NCBI RefSeq assembly: GCF_013416325.1
Contig: NZ_JACCGK010000003.1
Location: 124,001 to 188,000, forward strand
Length of the DNA stretch: 64,000 nucleotides
DNA from: Vreelandella sedimenti
Lineage (GTDB): Bacteria > Pseudomonadota > Gammaproteobacteria > Pseudomonadales > Halomonadaceae
Reading direction: 5' to 3'
Shown here: in pieces, positions 10,172 to 19,293 of the stretch
Layout of the letters: every line of letters begins with the position of its first letter
Position numbering within the stretch: position 1 is the stretch's first letter
The notes under the pieces: model-generated
What the model was told of the DNA's origin: nothing
What the model saw: the letters and a program-made list of their open reading frames with translations, nothing else
Databases searched by the model: none
Made by a program: the position numbers and the translations under genes

Positions 10172-11062
10172 ATGAGTGAGTCCTTTACTACCTGGCAGGC
10201 CCGTTTTGAAAAGCTGCGGTCAAACAAGTTTTTTGAAGCGATGGTGATCGCCATTATCGTCATTTCCGCCCTGGTGATCGGAGCAAAAACCTACGACGAA
10301 ACCACTCAGGTTGAGCAGTGGCTGCTCTATCTCGATATCGCAGTAACGATATTTTTCCTGATTGAGATTTTAATCAGAATGGCCGCGGAGCGCAGCCTGC
10401 TCGACTTCTTCAAAAAGGGCTGGAACGTTTTTGACTTCCTGATTGTGACTGCCAGTCTCATCCCCATGGATGACTCGGAAATGGTGCTACTGGCCAGGCT
10501 GCTGCGCATTTTCCGGGTACTGCGCCTGGTGTCGATGATTCCTGAACTTCAGATGCTACTTAGCGCCCTGGTGAAGTCGGTGCCACGGATGGGCTATGTG
10601 GTACTGCTGATGTTTATCATCTTCTATATATACGCTGCCATTGGGAGTTTTCTGTTTCACAATGTAGACGAGGGGCTGTGGGGCAATATTTCCCTGGCCA
10701 TGCTAACGCTATTTCAGGTGGCGACCTTTGAGAGCTGGGCCACCGCTGTGCTGTACCCGGCCATGGACGTCTACCCTTACGCTTGGATCTATTTTCTCAC
10801 CTTTATCTTTTTGAACGCCTTTATCTTTCTCAATATGATGATTGGTATTGTGCTGGACGTGATGCAGAAAGAGAGCGCGCAAATGGCGCTGGACAACGGC
10901 GAAGGCGAAGAAGCCGAGCTGCAGTCGCTGCGCAATGATGTTCGCGGGCTGAAAGCGCAGCTTGACCGTATGGAGTCAGCGCTCTCTCAAGCATACTCGA
11001 CAGACCCAACACAACAGAATGAAGCGGGCGGTAAGCACAGCGACAAGCCCCCAACTGACTGA
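10172..11062 (+). CDS. Voltage-gated sodium channel, NaChBac family
   Basis: A single-domain six-helix channel of 296 residues expected to assemble as a tetramer in the inner membrane and admit Na+. The S4 voltage sensor carries regularly spaced arginines at 109, 112, 115 and 118 ([15 protein letters not shown]). The selectivity filter is [12 protein letters not shown] (TFESWA at 185-190), one residue different from the TLESWS/TLESWA of characterised bacterial Nav channels. The cytosolic C terminus is a short linker plus a coiled coil (about 247-272), as in NaChBac. It diverges from the mrp Na+/H+ antiporter operon, suggesting a Na+ extrusion and re-entry cycle for pH homeostasis or motility. 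leuA follows after 16 bases. Confidence 0.93.
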   Translation: MSESFTTWQARFEKLRSNKFFEAMVIAIIVISALVIGAKTYDETTQVEQWLLYLDIAVTIFFLIEILIRMAAERSLLDFFKKGWNVFDFLIVTASLIPMDDSEMVLLARLLRIFRVLRLVSMIPELQMLLSALVKSVPRMGYVVLLMFIIFYIYAAIGSFLFHNVDEGLWGNISLAMLTLFQVATFESWATAVLYPAMDVYPYAWIYFLTFIFLNAFIFLNMMIGIVLDVMQKESAQMALDNGEGEEAELQSLRNDVRGLKAQLDRMESALSQAYSTDPTQQNEAGGKHSDKPPTD

Positions 11063-11078
11063 TTTTAGGAGAGCCGCC

Positions 11079-12785
11079 ATGATGTTGACTGATCCTGCCA
11101 AAAAGTACCGCCCCTTTGTGGCCGTTGATCTGCCCGACCGCCAGTGGCCGAGCAAGCGTATCGAGACGGCGCCTATCTGGTGCAGCGTTGACCTGCGCGA
11201 CGGTAACCAGTCGCTGATCGACCCCATGGATCAGGAGCGCAAACAGCGCTTATTCGACATGCTGCTTAGTGTTGGTTTTAAGCAGGTAGAAGTGGGCTTT
11301 CCGTCAGCCTCCCAAACTGACTTCGATTTTGTGCGCTCGCTGATTGAGCAGGATAAAATTCCTGAGGATGTGATCATTCAAGTGCTTACCCAGGCACGGC
11401 CACACTTGATTGAACGCACTTTCGAAGCGCTGCAGGGTGCCAAAAACGCCATCGTCCACGTCTATAACGCCACCGATCCCATGTTTCGCCGGGTGGTGTT
11501 CAACGTCGATAAAACTGAGTGCGTACAAATCGCCGTGGAAGCAACCCAGCAGATCCGCGCGCAGATGGACGCCGCACCAGAAACCAACTGGACGTTCCAG
11601 TACTCGCCGGAGCTCTTCACTACCACCGAGATGGACTTTGCCGTTGAGATCGTCGAAGCGGTCATGGACGCTTACGGCACCCGCGCCGATAAGCCCATGA
11701 TCGTGAACCTGCCGGCCACGGTAGAAGTCGCCACGCCCAACAACTACGCCGACCAGATCGAGTGGTTCTGTCGCCACGTCAAAAACCGCGACCACTTGAT
11801 TGTTAGCGTTCACCCCCACAACGACCGCGGTACCGGTGTAGCAGCGGCAGAGCTGACGCTGATGGCCGGGGCTGATCGCGTTGAGGGCACGCTGTTTGGG
11901 AACGGCGAGCGCACCGGCAACGTTGATATCGTCACCCTGGCGATGAATATGTACACCCAGGGCGTTAACCCCCAGCTCGATTTTTCCAATATCACCCCGA
12001 TCATGCGCGAAGTGGAGTACTGCAACCAACTGCCGGTGCATCCCCGACACCCCTACGTGGGCGATCTGGTGTTTACCGCCTTCTCCGGCTCCCACCAGGA
12101 TGCGATCAAAAAAGGCATGGCAGATCGTCGCGCCAACCCTGATGCCGTTTGGGATGTGCCTTATTTGCCTATCGACCCGCTGGACGTGGGCCGCAGCTAC
12201 GAAGCGGTGATTCGGGTTAATAGCCAGTCGGGTAAAGGCGGTGTTTCCTACCTGCTTGAGCAGGAACACGGTATTGAGCTACCGCGTCGGCTTTCCATCG
12301 AGTTTAGTCAGGTCGTTCAGGAAGTGGCAGAACGCACCGGGCGTGAGATCACCTCGCAGATGATCTATCAGGCTTTCTCGGATGAGTATTTAGAGCAGCG
12401 AGTGCCCTTTGCATTAGTTAACCACCGTTTGTCGTCTGAACCCGACAGCCCCAAAGTCACGCTGGACGCCGTGATTGAGGAGAGCGGCACACGGCAAATG
12501 TTAAAGGGCGAGGGTAACGGCCCGTTAGCGGCCTTTGTTAAAGCATTGGCAGCCGCAGGGCACGATGTAGAGATTATCGACTACCACGAGCACTCCCGCG
12601 GGCAGGGCGCTGACGCTGAGGCGATCGCTTATGTGGAAGTGCGTATCGACGGCAAAGCGGTATTCGGTGTAGGCAACGATGAAAGCATTACCAGCGCGTC
12701 GATGAAGGGGGTGTTGAGCGCGATCAATCGCCACCACTCTACCCAGCCCGCGGCGGCCAACGTGACGGCGGAGACATTGGGGTAA
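11079..12785 (+). CDS. leuA: 2-isopropylmalate synthase, long form
   Basis: LeuA condenses 2-oxoisovalerate with acetyl-CoA in the first committed step of leucine synthesis. The HMGL-like catalytic TIM barrel shows DLRDGNQSL near the N terminus (metal-binding Asp, catalytic Arg) and [13 protein letters not shown] (metal-binding histidines). The last ~130 residues form the leucine-sensing regulatory domain. At 568 residues it belongs to the longer LeuA class rather than the 523-residue E. coli type. ATG 11079 follows AGGAGAG at 11067-11073; an ATG lies directly behind it. It is 16 bases downstream of the sodium channel gene and may share its transcript. Confidence 0.96.
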   Translation: MMLTDPAKKYRPFVAVDLPDRQWPSKRIETAPIWCSVDLRDGNQSLIDPMDQERKQRLFDMLLSVGFKQVEVGFPSASQTDFDFVRSLIEQDKIPEDVIIQVLTQARPHLIERTFEALQGAKNAIVHVYNATDPMFRRVVFNVDKTECVQIAVEATQQIRAQMDAAPETNWTFQYSPELFTTTEMDFAVEIVEAVMDAYGTRADKPMIVNLPATVEVATPNNYADQIEWFCRHVKNRDHLIVSVHPHNDRGTGVAAAELTLMAGADRVEGTLFGNGERTGNVDIVTLAMNMYTQGVNPQLDFSNITPIMREVEYCNQLPVHPRHPYVGDLVFTAFSGSHQDAIKKGMADRRANPDAVWDVPYLPIDPLDVGRSYEAVIRVNSQSGKGGVSYLLEQEHGIELPRRLSIEFSQVVQEVAERTGREITSQMIYQAFSDEYLEQRVPFALVNHRLSSEPDSPKVTLDAVIEESGTRQMLKGEGNGPLAAFVKALAAAGHDVEIIDYHEHSRGQGADAEAIAYVEVRIDGKAVFGVGNDESITSASMKGVLSAINRHHSTQPAAANVTAETLG

Positions 12786-12819
12786 TCCTGAGGTTACCCG
12801 TTGAGTGAGGTGGATTGCG

Positions 12820-13938
12820 ATGCGGCCCTGGCAGATAATGGTAGTAACCGCGATAGTGATCGCCGGGCTAGCATCAGCATTGGCCTCTCATGAGCCGTTT
12901 GAGTCCAAACTGGTACGATTGGAAGCTCAGCGGGCGTTGCCCTCGCTAGAGGCGTCGCTTCAGCAGGAAACACCGGAGCTCAATGCGCTGTTTCTCAGCT
13001 ATGCTGACGATCAGGCGCTGTGGATGAGTGCCTCTTTGGCGATTTTGCGCCACGGTGATATGGCCCGCGATGTATTAGTGGAGTACGGCTTACTGCCCAA
13101 TTTTCAGCGAGTACTGGTGCGCTATGGGGCTGACGCAGTACTTCCCATTAGCTACTTTCGCAGCCACGATGTGGCCACGCTAAAGGCGCAGTACTGGGTC
13201 GGTGAGCGTTATCAGCAATTCAGCCGCTGGTGGAGTGATGAGGAGGGAGAAGCGGATTCAGCGTTCACCCCTTACCGCCGCGGGCAGATGGGTATTGCGC
13301 TGCTGGATGCCAATGGCCACGCGCTGCTTAACCAGTTTGTGGTCAGCGAACAAGGCGACGTGGAGTGGCTACAGGGCGAGCGTCTGGTTGCGGGCCTGGG
13401 CGATTTCTTCACCAGCGGTTTACGCGATTTGGAAAGCCAGTGGCGGCGGGGCGACGATGTTGGCGCCGCTGATCTAGGCTGGGCCGGTGTCGATCTACTC
13501 GTGATGGCCAGCACCGTGAAGGTGCTGCGGGCAGGCAAAACCGCTCGTGCTGCCCGGGTGGGCAGTGTGGAAGCCCAGGGCGCTCGGACGAGCCTGCGCC
13601 AAGGGATTTTCGCCACCAGCGGACGTTTTACGCGCTTGCCTCGTATGGCCAAGGTGGCCGCAGTAGCGGGCACTGCCTATGTGGTGGTGCGCCACCCAAG
13701 CTTAGTGAGCGCACTCGGCGCCAACCTCTCTACTTGGCTTGGCTGGCCGGTCTGGTTCGGTCAGTTTCTTATCTGGTTCATCGTGCTACTGCCAGTACTC
13801 TTCATCGCGCGCTTTATTTACCGCTGGTTGCTCACGCCGATACTGTGGTTGCTGGTACCACTGATGCGAGTATGTTTTAGGGCGGCAAATAATCAGTTAG
13901 CCAGGCGTACCAAGCCTCAGACTCGTGACCTTGGCTGA
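12820..13938 (+). CDS. Unrecognised membrane-anchored protein
   Basis: A 372-residue protein I cannot assign to a family. An N-terminal hydrophobic segment (about residues 5-23) looks like a signal anchor. Residues 25-200 are soluble and rich in Trp, Leu and acidic residues. A stretch around 215-280 mixes hydrophobic residues with many Arg/Lys/Ala. Two strong hydrophobic segments (about 305-360) follow, then a basic tail. ATG 12820 was chosen because GAGGTGG is spaced six bases ahead; a GTG at 12805 is possible. It lies 34 bases after leuA and ends at a bidirectional terminator. There are no catalytic motifs I recognise. Confidence 0.75.
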   Translation: MRPWQIMVVTAIVIAGLASALASHEPFESKLVRLEAQRALPSLEASLQQETPELNALFLSYADDQALWMSASLAILRHGDMARDVLVEYGLLPNFQRVLVRYGADAVLPISYFRSHDVATLKAQYWVGERYQQFSRWWSDEEGEADSAFTPYRRGQMGIALLDANGHALLNQFVVSEQGDVEWLQGERLVAGLGDFFTSGLRDLESQWRRGDDVGAADLGWAGVDLLVMASTVKVLRAGKTARAARVGSVEAQGARTSLRQGIFATSGRFTRLPRMAKVAAVAGTAYVVVRHPSLVSALGANLSTWLGWPVWFGQFLIWFIVLLPVLFIARFIYRWLLTPILWLLVPLMRVCFRAANNQLARRTKPQTRDLG

Positions 13939-13966
13939 AGCAGTGAGAGACAGTAGCTGTTAACGT

Positions 13967-14006
13967 AAACGAGACGGCCTCAGAGGCCGCCCCGTTTATC
14001 ATTTTA
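13967..14006. terminator. Bidirectional terminator
   Basis: A 15-base arm AAACGAGACGGCCTC (13967-13981) pairs with GAGGCCGCCCCGTTT (13983-13997) with two mismatches. The hairpin sits between the convergent plus-strand membrane protein gene and the minus-strand PQQ dehydrogenase gene, and the flanking A- and T-rich tracts suit both directions. Confidence 0.75.
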
Positions 14007-14019
14007 CCTACGCTGAGGG

Positions 14020-16038
14020 TTACTCTGGCAGCGCGTAGACTACGATCTGATCACCCACCTGGTCTTTCAGAATGGTATTGCCACCGGAAACAAAGGCGAC
14101 ATATTGGCGACCGTTGTACTCGTAAACCGCAGGGTTCGAGACCGAGGGGGCTTCGGTCTGATCCGACCAGAGCTCCTCGCCGGTTTCTAGGGAGTAGGCA
14201 CGCACCTTGGCATCCATGGAGGCGCCAATAAAGATAATATCGCCTGCGGTGACGGCCGGGCCACCGATGGTAGGCGAGCCCCAGCTCTCAGGCATAAAAA
14301 AACCATACTGTTGCGATGCACCCACCGGACGACGCCATTTGATATCACCGCTGGTCATATCCAGGGCGACAAGCTCGCCAAAGGGTGGCTCCCAGCAGGG
14401 CATGCCTAGCCGGTTAAGCGCTACCTCAAGACGCATCCCGTAGGGGGCGCCTTCTTGGGGGGCGAAGCCGCTTTCGTTGCCGGAGCCGCTATCGGCCTTT
14501 TCATACTCTTCACGACTGTAGAGCTTTACATACTGCACAATGTGCGAGGTATTGACGATTGCTGTCTGGCTCTCCGGATCAAAGGCCACGCCACCCCACT
14601 GTACGCCGCCTGCGCTGATCGGATAGCCGAGCGTGCCTTCGCCTTGGGTAGTGGGCGGGGTGTACATGCCTTCATAATGAAGATCGCCCCACAACGCGGA
14701 ACACTCTCCGAAGCTAACCGCGTCAGCCAGCGCCCAGACGTTGGGCTTTTCAGACTGATCTAACAGCGGTTCCGGTTTAGTCGGGAAAGGTTGGGTCGGC
14801 GCGTAAACTTCGCCCTCAACGCTGCCATCACCGCCGGGTACCGGGCGCTCCTCAATCGGCCAAACGTCTTCGCCTGTTTCGCGATTAACCACGAATAGAA
14901 AGCCCATCTTGGTTGCTTGGATGAGTGCCGGTATGTCTTCACCATTTACTGTGATGTCCATCAGCGTTGGCGCGGCATTGATATCGTAATCCCATATATC
15001 GTGATGTACCCACTGCCGCGACCAAACCACTTCGCCGGTCTCGATATCCAGGGCGGTGGTGGATGTGCCCAGGGGCACTTCTTCGGCGCGATTGCCGCCC
15101 CAGTAGTTCGGCGAGGGTGAGGAAACCGGCAGATAGACTAAACCACGCTCCTCGTCGGCGGACATATGTGTCCAGACATTGGCGGTGCCGCTTTGATCGC
15201 GCATCTCATCTGAAAGTGCCTGGAACGTCCATTCACGTTCTCCTGTGCGGGCATTAATTGAGTAAATAGTGCCTGGTGGCGCCTGTTCGTAGGCCCAGTC
15301 CATCCCCGCCCAGCCGAGTACCAAGTGGTCTCCCACCACGGTAGGGGGTTGTAGTAGCGAAAGCGGCCAGCGGTCGTTGGTGTCGTTCCACTGGTTGACG
15401 TCGAGCACACCGTTATCAGCAAAGTCAGCGCACTGTTCGCCACTATCGGCGTCGACCGCGAATAGCTGTGCATCCATGGTGCCCATATAGATAATTTTCT
15501 GGCAGGGCTCGCCTGCTACCGGATTGTCGGCTTCCCAATAGGCCACACCACGGTTTTTCAAAGCGGGTTGAGTTAGCGCTTCCAGAGAGGATTGAGTATC
15601 GAAACTCCATTTCTCTTCGCCACTACCGGGGTCTAACGCGAGTATGCGGTAGAAGGGGGTACCAATATAAAGGGTATCGTTAGCAAACACCGGGGTCGCT
15701 GACCAAACGGTGGCTGGCAACTCACCTGAGCCATCTGCGACATCGCCGGTATGCACTTCCCATACCTTCTCCAGCTCGCCGACGTTATCAGTATTGATTT
15801 GATCAAGCGGGCTATATTTTTGGGCATTAAGCTGGCCATGGAAGCTGTCCCAGGTCGGCTCGCCAGGCACCAACGGGATGGGAGCGCGACTGGGCGCTTC
15901 TTCTTGCTCGGGATTCTCCTGCTCACTGGGTTGATCCTGAGCCAGTAACGGCAAGGGCGTAAAACACATCGCCAGGGCGGTGACTGCGCCTAAGCCTGGG
16001 GTTACCGATTTAAACGGGGTGGATAATAATGTCGGCAT
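14020..16038 (-). CDS. Periplasmic PQQ-dependent dehydrogenase, glucose/quinate family (catalytic subunit)
   Basis: An eight-bladed quinoprotein (672 residues) of the membrane-bound glucose/quinate/shikimate dehydrogenase family. It has an N-terminal signal peptide ending near LPLLAQ, an acidic Gln/Glu/Pro linker, then the propeller with repeated W-motifs such as TGEREWTF, TGEVVWSR and SGDIKWRR. The active-site Asp motif HHDIWDYD (345-352) matches HHDLWDxD of glucose dehydrogenase. Usual Gcd proteins carry five transmembrane helices before this domain; here they are absent and a separate membrane gene lies 10 bases upstream. ATG 16038 follows GAGGAG at good spacing. The sugar or polyol oxidised cannot be told from sequence. 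No pqq synthesis genes are in the window. Confidence 0.9.
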   Translation of the reverse strand: MPTLLSTPFKSVTPGLGAVTALAMCFTPLPLLAQDQPSEQENPEQEEAPSRAPIPLVPGEPTWDSFHGQLNAQKYSPLDQINTDNVGELEKVWEVHTGDVADGSGELPATVWSATPVFANDTLYIGTPFYRILALDPGSGEEKWSFDTQSSLEALTQPALKNRGVAYWEADNPVAGEPCQKIIYMGTMDAQLFAVDADSGEQCADFADNGVLDVNQWNDTNDRWPLSLLQPPTVVGDHLVLGWAGMDWAYEQAPPGTIYSINARTGEREWTFQALSDEMRDQSGTANVWTHMSADEERGLVYLPVSSPSPNYWGGNRAEEVPLGTSTTALDIETGEVVWSRQWVHHDIWDYDINAAPTLMDITVNGEDIPALIQATKMGFLFVVNRETGEDVWPIEERPVPGGDGSVEGEVYAPTQPFPTKPEPLLDQSEKPNVWALADAVSFGECSALWGDLHYEGMYTPPTTQGEGTLGYPISAGGVQWGGVAFDPESQTAIVNTSHIVQYVKLYSREEYEKADSGSGNESGFAPQEGAPYGMRLEVALNRLGMPCWEPPFGELVALDMTSGDIKWRRPVGASQQYGFFMPESWGSPTIGGPAVTAGDIIFIGASMDAKVRAYSLETGEELWSDQTEAPSVSNPAVYEYNGRQYVAFVSGGNTILKDQVGDQIVVYALPE

Positions 16039-16048
16039 GGGCGGCTCC

Positions 16049-16414
16049 TCAGGTGTGGGTGAGACGGGCATGATGGGTTGCGCGAACCATATCAACAATC
16101 AAGCCGATCAGACCGACTACCATGGCTGCACTGATCCACCACTGATGCAACAGCATTCCGGCGAAAAATGTACCGGCAAGCCCCATCAGGATGAGTATCC
16201 GCAGTACGATGGAAGCACCACGCCTTTTGACTTTAAAGAGAAGTAACGCCATCACCGCAAGGGCGAGGCAAGCCACAATGGCGACCAGTGCCCCAAGCGT
16301 TCCAGTGACGCCGGTTAGTGGTGTGAAATAGGCATATAAAGCGATAGCAAGCCCGGCAAGCGAGGCTATTAAGAGGACGAAAGCGCCCGGTCTGGACGAG
16401 AGGGATGGTGACAT
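16049..16414 (-). CDS. Small four-helix membrane protein, probable detached anchor of the PQQ dehydrogenase
   Basis: A 121-residue, strongly hydrophobic protein with about four transmembrane helices. It resembles the N-terminal membrane domain of Gcd-type glucose dehydrogenases, which binds ubiquinone and anchors the propeller. It lies 10 bases upstream of the dehydrogenase gene on the same strand, so the two are almost certainly co-transcribed. The inference that it replaces the missing anchor rests on position, size and helix pattern; no quinone-binding residues were verified. Confidence 0.78.
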   Translation of the reverse strand: MSPSLSSRPGAFVLLIASLAGLAIALYAYFTPLTGVTGTLGALVAIVACLALAVMALLLFKVKRRGASIVLRILILMGLAGTFFAGMLLHQWWISAAMVVGLIGLIVDMVRATHHARLTHT

Positions 16415-16447
16415 AACGCTATGGCCTCCTGCTGAGTGAGATGTCCA

Positions 16448-16468
16448 ACGTTGAGGCTAATTCAACGT
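16448..16468. promoter_or_regulatory. Small inverted repeat upstream of the PQQ dehydrogenase operon
   Basis: ACGTTGA (16448-16454) and TCAACGT (16462-16468) form a perfect 7-bp inverted repeat with a 7-base spacer, 34 bases before the start of the anchor gene. It could be an operator for a dimeric regulator. The remainder of the 16415-16738 gap shows only the atzF terminator and A+T-rich sequence. Confidence 0.3.
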
Positions 16469-16685
16469 CAGAAATCGTTAGCACTATAACTTTAGCAGAA
16501 AACGATACTTTTACGATCTGGGTGATATGTCTTGATTAACTGTAGCAACACCTAGCGCTGTTTTTTCAATGGAGGGGAGGCATTGTAAAAGCGCCTGGTG
16601 TTTGTGGCAGGACAGTTTAAAATATCTAATGACTTTGATCGGATGGACAAAATTGAACAGCTTAAATGCCAATAATCTGTTTCGT

Positions 16686-16726
16686 TTAAAAGGCCCATCC
16701 GCAGCGTTTCACATGCCCATGGGCCT
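16686..16726 (-). terminator. Terminator of the guanidine operon (after atzF)
   Basis: On the minus strand AGGCCCAT (16726-16719) pairs with ATGGGCCT (16698-16691) around a 20-base loop, followed by TTTTAAAC. It lies 12 bases after the atzF stop. Confidence 0.6.
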
Positions 16727-16738
16727 CGTATATCAGCG

Positions 16739-18559
16739 TTATGATCGACTCGCTAACCACCCCCGCCAGCCGCCAAACTCGGTAATATCCTCTGCTTTAC
16801 CACCTTCGTTTAGCGCCCCTGCGGTGCAGATAAAACCGCACTTCCAACTGCCATCGACAAGTTCCACCTGGCCTAAACCGAGCGGTGCGGGTATGCCCGC
16901 TAAAAAGCTGCCCAGGGTCTCGATAGGCAGACGCCACACTTCCACTTCAATGGCTTGCCCATTCTCGTCGCGTAGCATCGCCGGGCGCTTTGGGCCCCCG
17001 CCTGCCAGAGCAAACAGCTTATAGCGCGGGGCGCTGTGGGTAGTGTTCACCAATACGCCGCGGCGTTCTGTCAATTGGTGATTCAGCGGCAGGCCTTTTA
17101 GGTGCGCACCGCATACCACTAGTTCTATGCTGCCGTCTTGGGCAGGAGCGGTGAGTTCTGCTAAAGGCGGGTGTTGAATTCCGGTCGCGCCTAACGGCAG
17201 CATTAAACGAGTTTCGAGAGCGCGAGCGAGGGAGAGCAGCGTTAGATCAGCAAATACGGGCCCAAAGAGCGTGACGCCAACTGGCAAGTCCCGCTCGCTA
17301 AAGCCTATAGGTACGGCCAGGGCGCTGTAATCGAGCAGATTCATAAAGTTGGTCCAGGTGCCCAGGCGAGAATTGACACTGATTGGATCCGCCGCTACCT
17401 CGGCCTTGCTCGGATGCGTGACCGTGGTGGGTGAAAGCATCACATCCACCTGACTGATGAGTGCGTCTGCCTGACGCTTATACTCAGCGAGTTTATAGCG
17501 TGCATCGAAGGCGTCTACCGCCAGCGGCGTGGCACCATCTTGGGTAATTTCAAACGTGACCGGATGCACCGCATCCGAGTGGCTCTTCATCAAATCGCGA
17601 ATCACATGGTAGCGCTCGGCCACCCAAGGGCCTTCGTAGAGCAAGCGCGCTGCCGCCAGTAACGGCGAACAGTCCAGCTCGACCTTTTCACCCCCAATGG
17701 CTTCAAGCTCGGCAATCGTCTGGTGCATGCCTTGGGTATAGGCCGCATCGGTTTGCCACTGGGATTCCAGCGGCACCCCAAAGCGGAACGCAGTGGGCGC
17801 TTTGCCGTAGCGTTTACCGTACACCGCAAAATCATGCTGTCGCGACCAAGCGCACTGATCATCATAGGCAGCGGTAATATCCAACACCTTTGCGGCATCG
17901 TCTGCGGTCAGCGCAAACAGGCTAATGGTATCCAGCGTGGCACAGGCGGGAACTACGCCGCGGGTGCTAAGCAGCCCCAGGCTGGGTTTAACCCCGTACA
18001 AGTTATGAAAGCAGGCAGGTACACGACCAGAACCGGCGGTATCGGTACCGAGTGCAAAGCTAACCATACCGGCCGCGGTGACCACCGCTGAGCCGCTGCT
18101 GGAGCCGCCGGGCACCAGCGTTGGGTCAAAAGCATTAGCAGGTGTGCCGTAAACTTCTAGCGCCCGCTCTCCCACCAGCCCGGTGGCGAACTGATCCAGG
18201 TTGGTTTTGCCCATGGGAATCGCGCCCGCATCAATCAACTGCTGCACCACAAAAGCGTTTTCCGTAGGTGCATAGGCATACGCCGGGCTGCCAGCGGTGG
18301 TAGCAACCCCCGTCAGGTCGATATTATCCTTCAGAGCAAAGGGAATGCCGTAAAGCGGTAGCGTCTTCGGCGATTCGCCTTCCAGGCGCTTCAAATAGGG
18401 CGCCAACTGCTCGCGACTTAAGCGAGTAATCCAGGCAGGCTCTTTACCGTGGGCCTCGGCTTGAGCGAGCAAATCGTCGATTAACGCTGCAGGGGTGAGT
18501 TCACCCTGTTGGTAGGCGGTGTGAAGGCTGGCGATATCGAGTGCGATAGGAAGCGTCAT
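16739..18559 (-). CDS. atzF: Allophanate hydrolase
   Basis: AtzF hydrolyses allophanate to ammonia and CO2, the last step of guanidine (or urea) carboxylase pathways. The amidase-signature domain has the Ser-cisSer-Lys triad: Lys77 (FALKDNI), Ser153 in GGSSSGS, and nucleophile Ser177 in GTDTAGSGR. A C-terminal domain of about 130 residues (from roughly 470) completes decarboxylation, as in the two-domain family. Length (606) is typical. It is the last gene of the guanidine operon, 14 bases after the unknown 239-residue protein gene. The riboswitches upstream place its substrate within guanidine breakdown. Confidence 0.95.
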   Translation of the reverse strand: MTLPIALDIASLHTAYQQGELTPAALIDDLLAQAEAHGKEPAWITRLSREQLAPYLKRLEGESPKTLPLYGIPFALKDNIDLTGVATTAGSPAYAYAPTENAFVVQQLIDAGAIPMGKTNLDQFATGLVGERALEVYGTPANAFDPTLVPGGSSSGSAVVTAAGMVSFALGTDTAGSGRVPACFHNLYGVKPSLGLLSTRGVVPACATLDTISLFALTADDAAKVLDITAAYDDQCAWSRQHDFAVYGKRYGKAPTAFRFGVPLESQWQTDAAYTQGMHQTIAELEAIGGEKVELDCSPLLAAARLLYEGPWVAERYHVIRDLMKSHSDAVHPVTFEITQDGATPLAVDAFDARYKLAEYKRQADALISQVDVMLSPTTVTHPSKAEVAADPISVNSRLGTWTNFMNLLDYSALAVPIGFSERDLPVGVTLFGPVFADLTLLSLARALETRLMLPLGATGIQHPPLAELTAPAQDGSIELVVCGAHLKGLPLNHQLTERRGVLVNTTHSAPRYKLFALAGGGPKRPAMLRDENGQAIEVEVWRLPIETLGSFLAGIPAPLGLGQVELVDGSWKCGFICTAGALNEGGKAEDITEFGGWRGWLASRS

Positions 18560-18573
18560 AATAGATTCCTCAA

Positions 18574-19293
18574 TTAAATCGGTGTCACGAAAGAAGGCTT
18601 AAGTAGATTTTTTGCGCCATCCAGAATCAGTCCCTTTCGCCAGGGCTGGGTAGATAGCATTACTTGCCAGCCGTCTTGGCTTTGCTGTAAGTAGTCAAAG
18701 CATAGGCTGGCGCGCCAGCGTAGGGTGTCTTCGGCGGCGGTACTTATGGGGGAAAACAGATCGGAAATGTTGGCGGCTGGGCGCGGGGTAATCGCTATAG
18801 CGTGGTTACCTATTTGCAGCCAGCGCAGTTGCCCCTGCTCGTCTTGAATCACTTCTTCAACGGCATTATTGGCAAGCCGCTGCCAGTGCTCAACGTACTG
18901 ACCGTGAGGGTGTCGCTCTTCCAGGGTGGTGTCGTTAATCCATTGCAGTAGTCCTACATCCTTTTCCAGACTAGGGCATAGATCCTGATAGCGGTGCCAG
19001 ATGCATAGCCTTTTGCATAGCTCGCCTTTTATTTGAGTAATACCCGCAAAAGCCGTGAGCCCCGCCAGCCACTCAAGCTGAGATCGGTTGCAGTCGTCTA
19101 AACAAGTGATGCCTGCAAAGCCAGGCGAGTCCGCAGGCAGGCGCAGGTCGGCATGCCAGTGCTTGCCCTGTAGCCAATACACCTGCGTAGTGGTGTCGGC
19201 CCTTTGGTAGGGCTCAATAGCGGGCTCGGCGTAAAGAGTACGCTGCCATACGCCGCGAAATGTTTGAGGTGTGGCTGGCAGGTTAGCGTTCAT
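18574..19293 (-). CDS. Unknown protein encoded within the guanidine operon
   Basis: A 239-residue soluble protein rich in Trp, His, Gln and beta-prone segments (FRGVWQRTLY, VYWLQGKHWHADLRLP near the N terminus). The pattern of an N-terminal VW-R start and a YWLQ...ADLR strand pair reminds me of lipocalin-like HRI1 proteins, but this is tentative. No signal peptide or catalytic motif was seen. Its start overlaps the end of the oxygenase gene by 11 bases, so the two are translationally coupled and probably act together. Its place between the carboxylase/oxygenase and atzF suggests a role in guanidine-compound use. I cannot give a function. Confidence 0.8.
   Translation of the reverse strand: MNANLPATPQTFRGVWQRTLYAEPAIEPYQRADTTTQVYWLQGKHWHADLRLPADSPGFAGITCLDDCNRSQLEWLAGLTAFAGITQIKGELCKRLCIWHRYQDLCPSLEKDVGLLQWINDTTLEERHPHGQYVEHWQRLANNAVEEVIQDEQGQLRWLQIGNHAIAITPRPAANISDLFSPISTAAEDTLRWRASLCFDYLQQSQDGWQVMLSTQPWRKGLILDGAKNLLKPSFVTPI

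Noticed and set aside
11304-12269. Long open frame of 321 codons on the minus strand
   Set aside because: Lies entirely antisense to leuA; composition reflects the complementary codons of the real gene and there is no ribosome site.
16569-17024. 151-codon plus-strand frame near the end of atzF
   Set aside because: Half lies in a noncoding gap and half is antisense to atzF; crosses the atzF terminator and shows no protein-like pattern.
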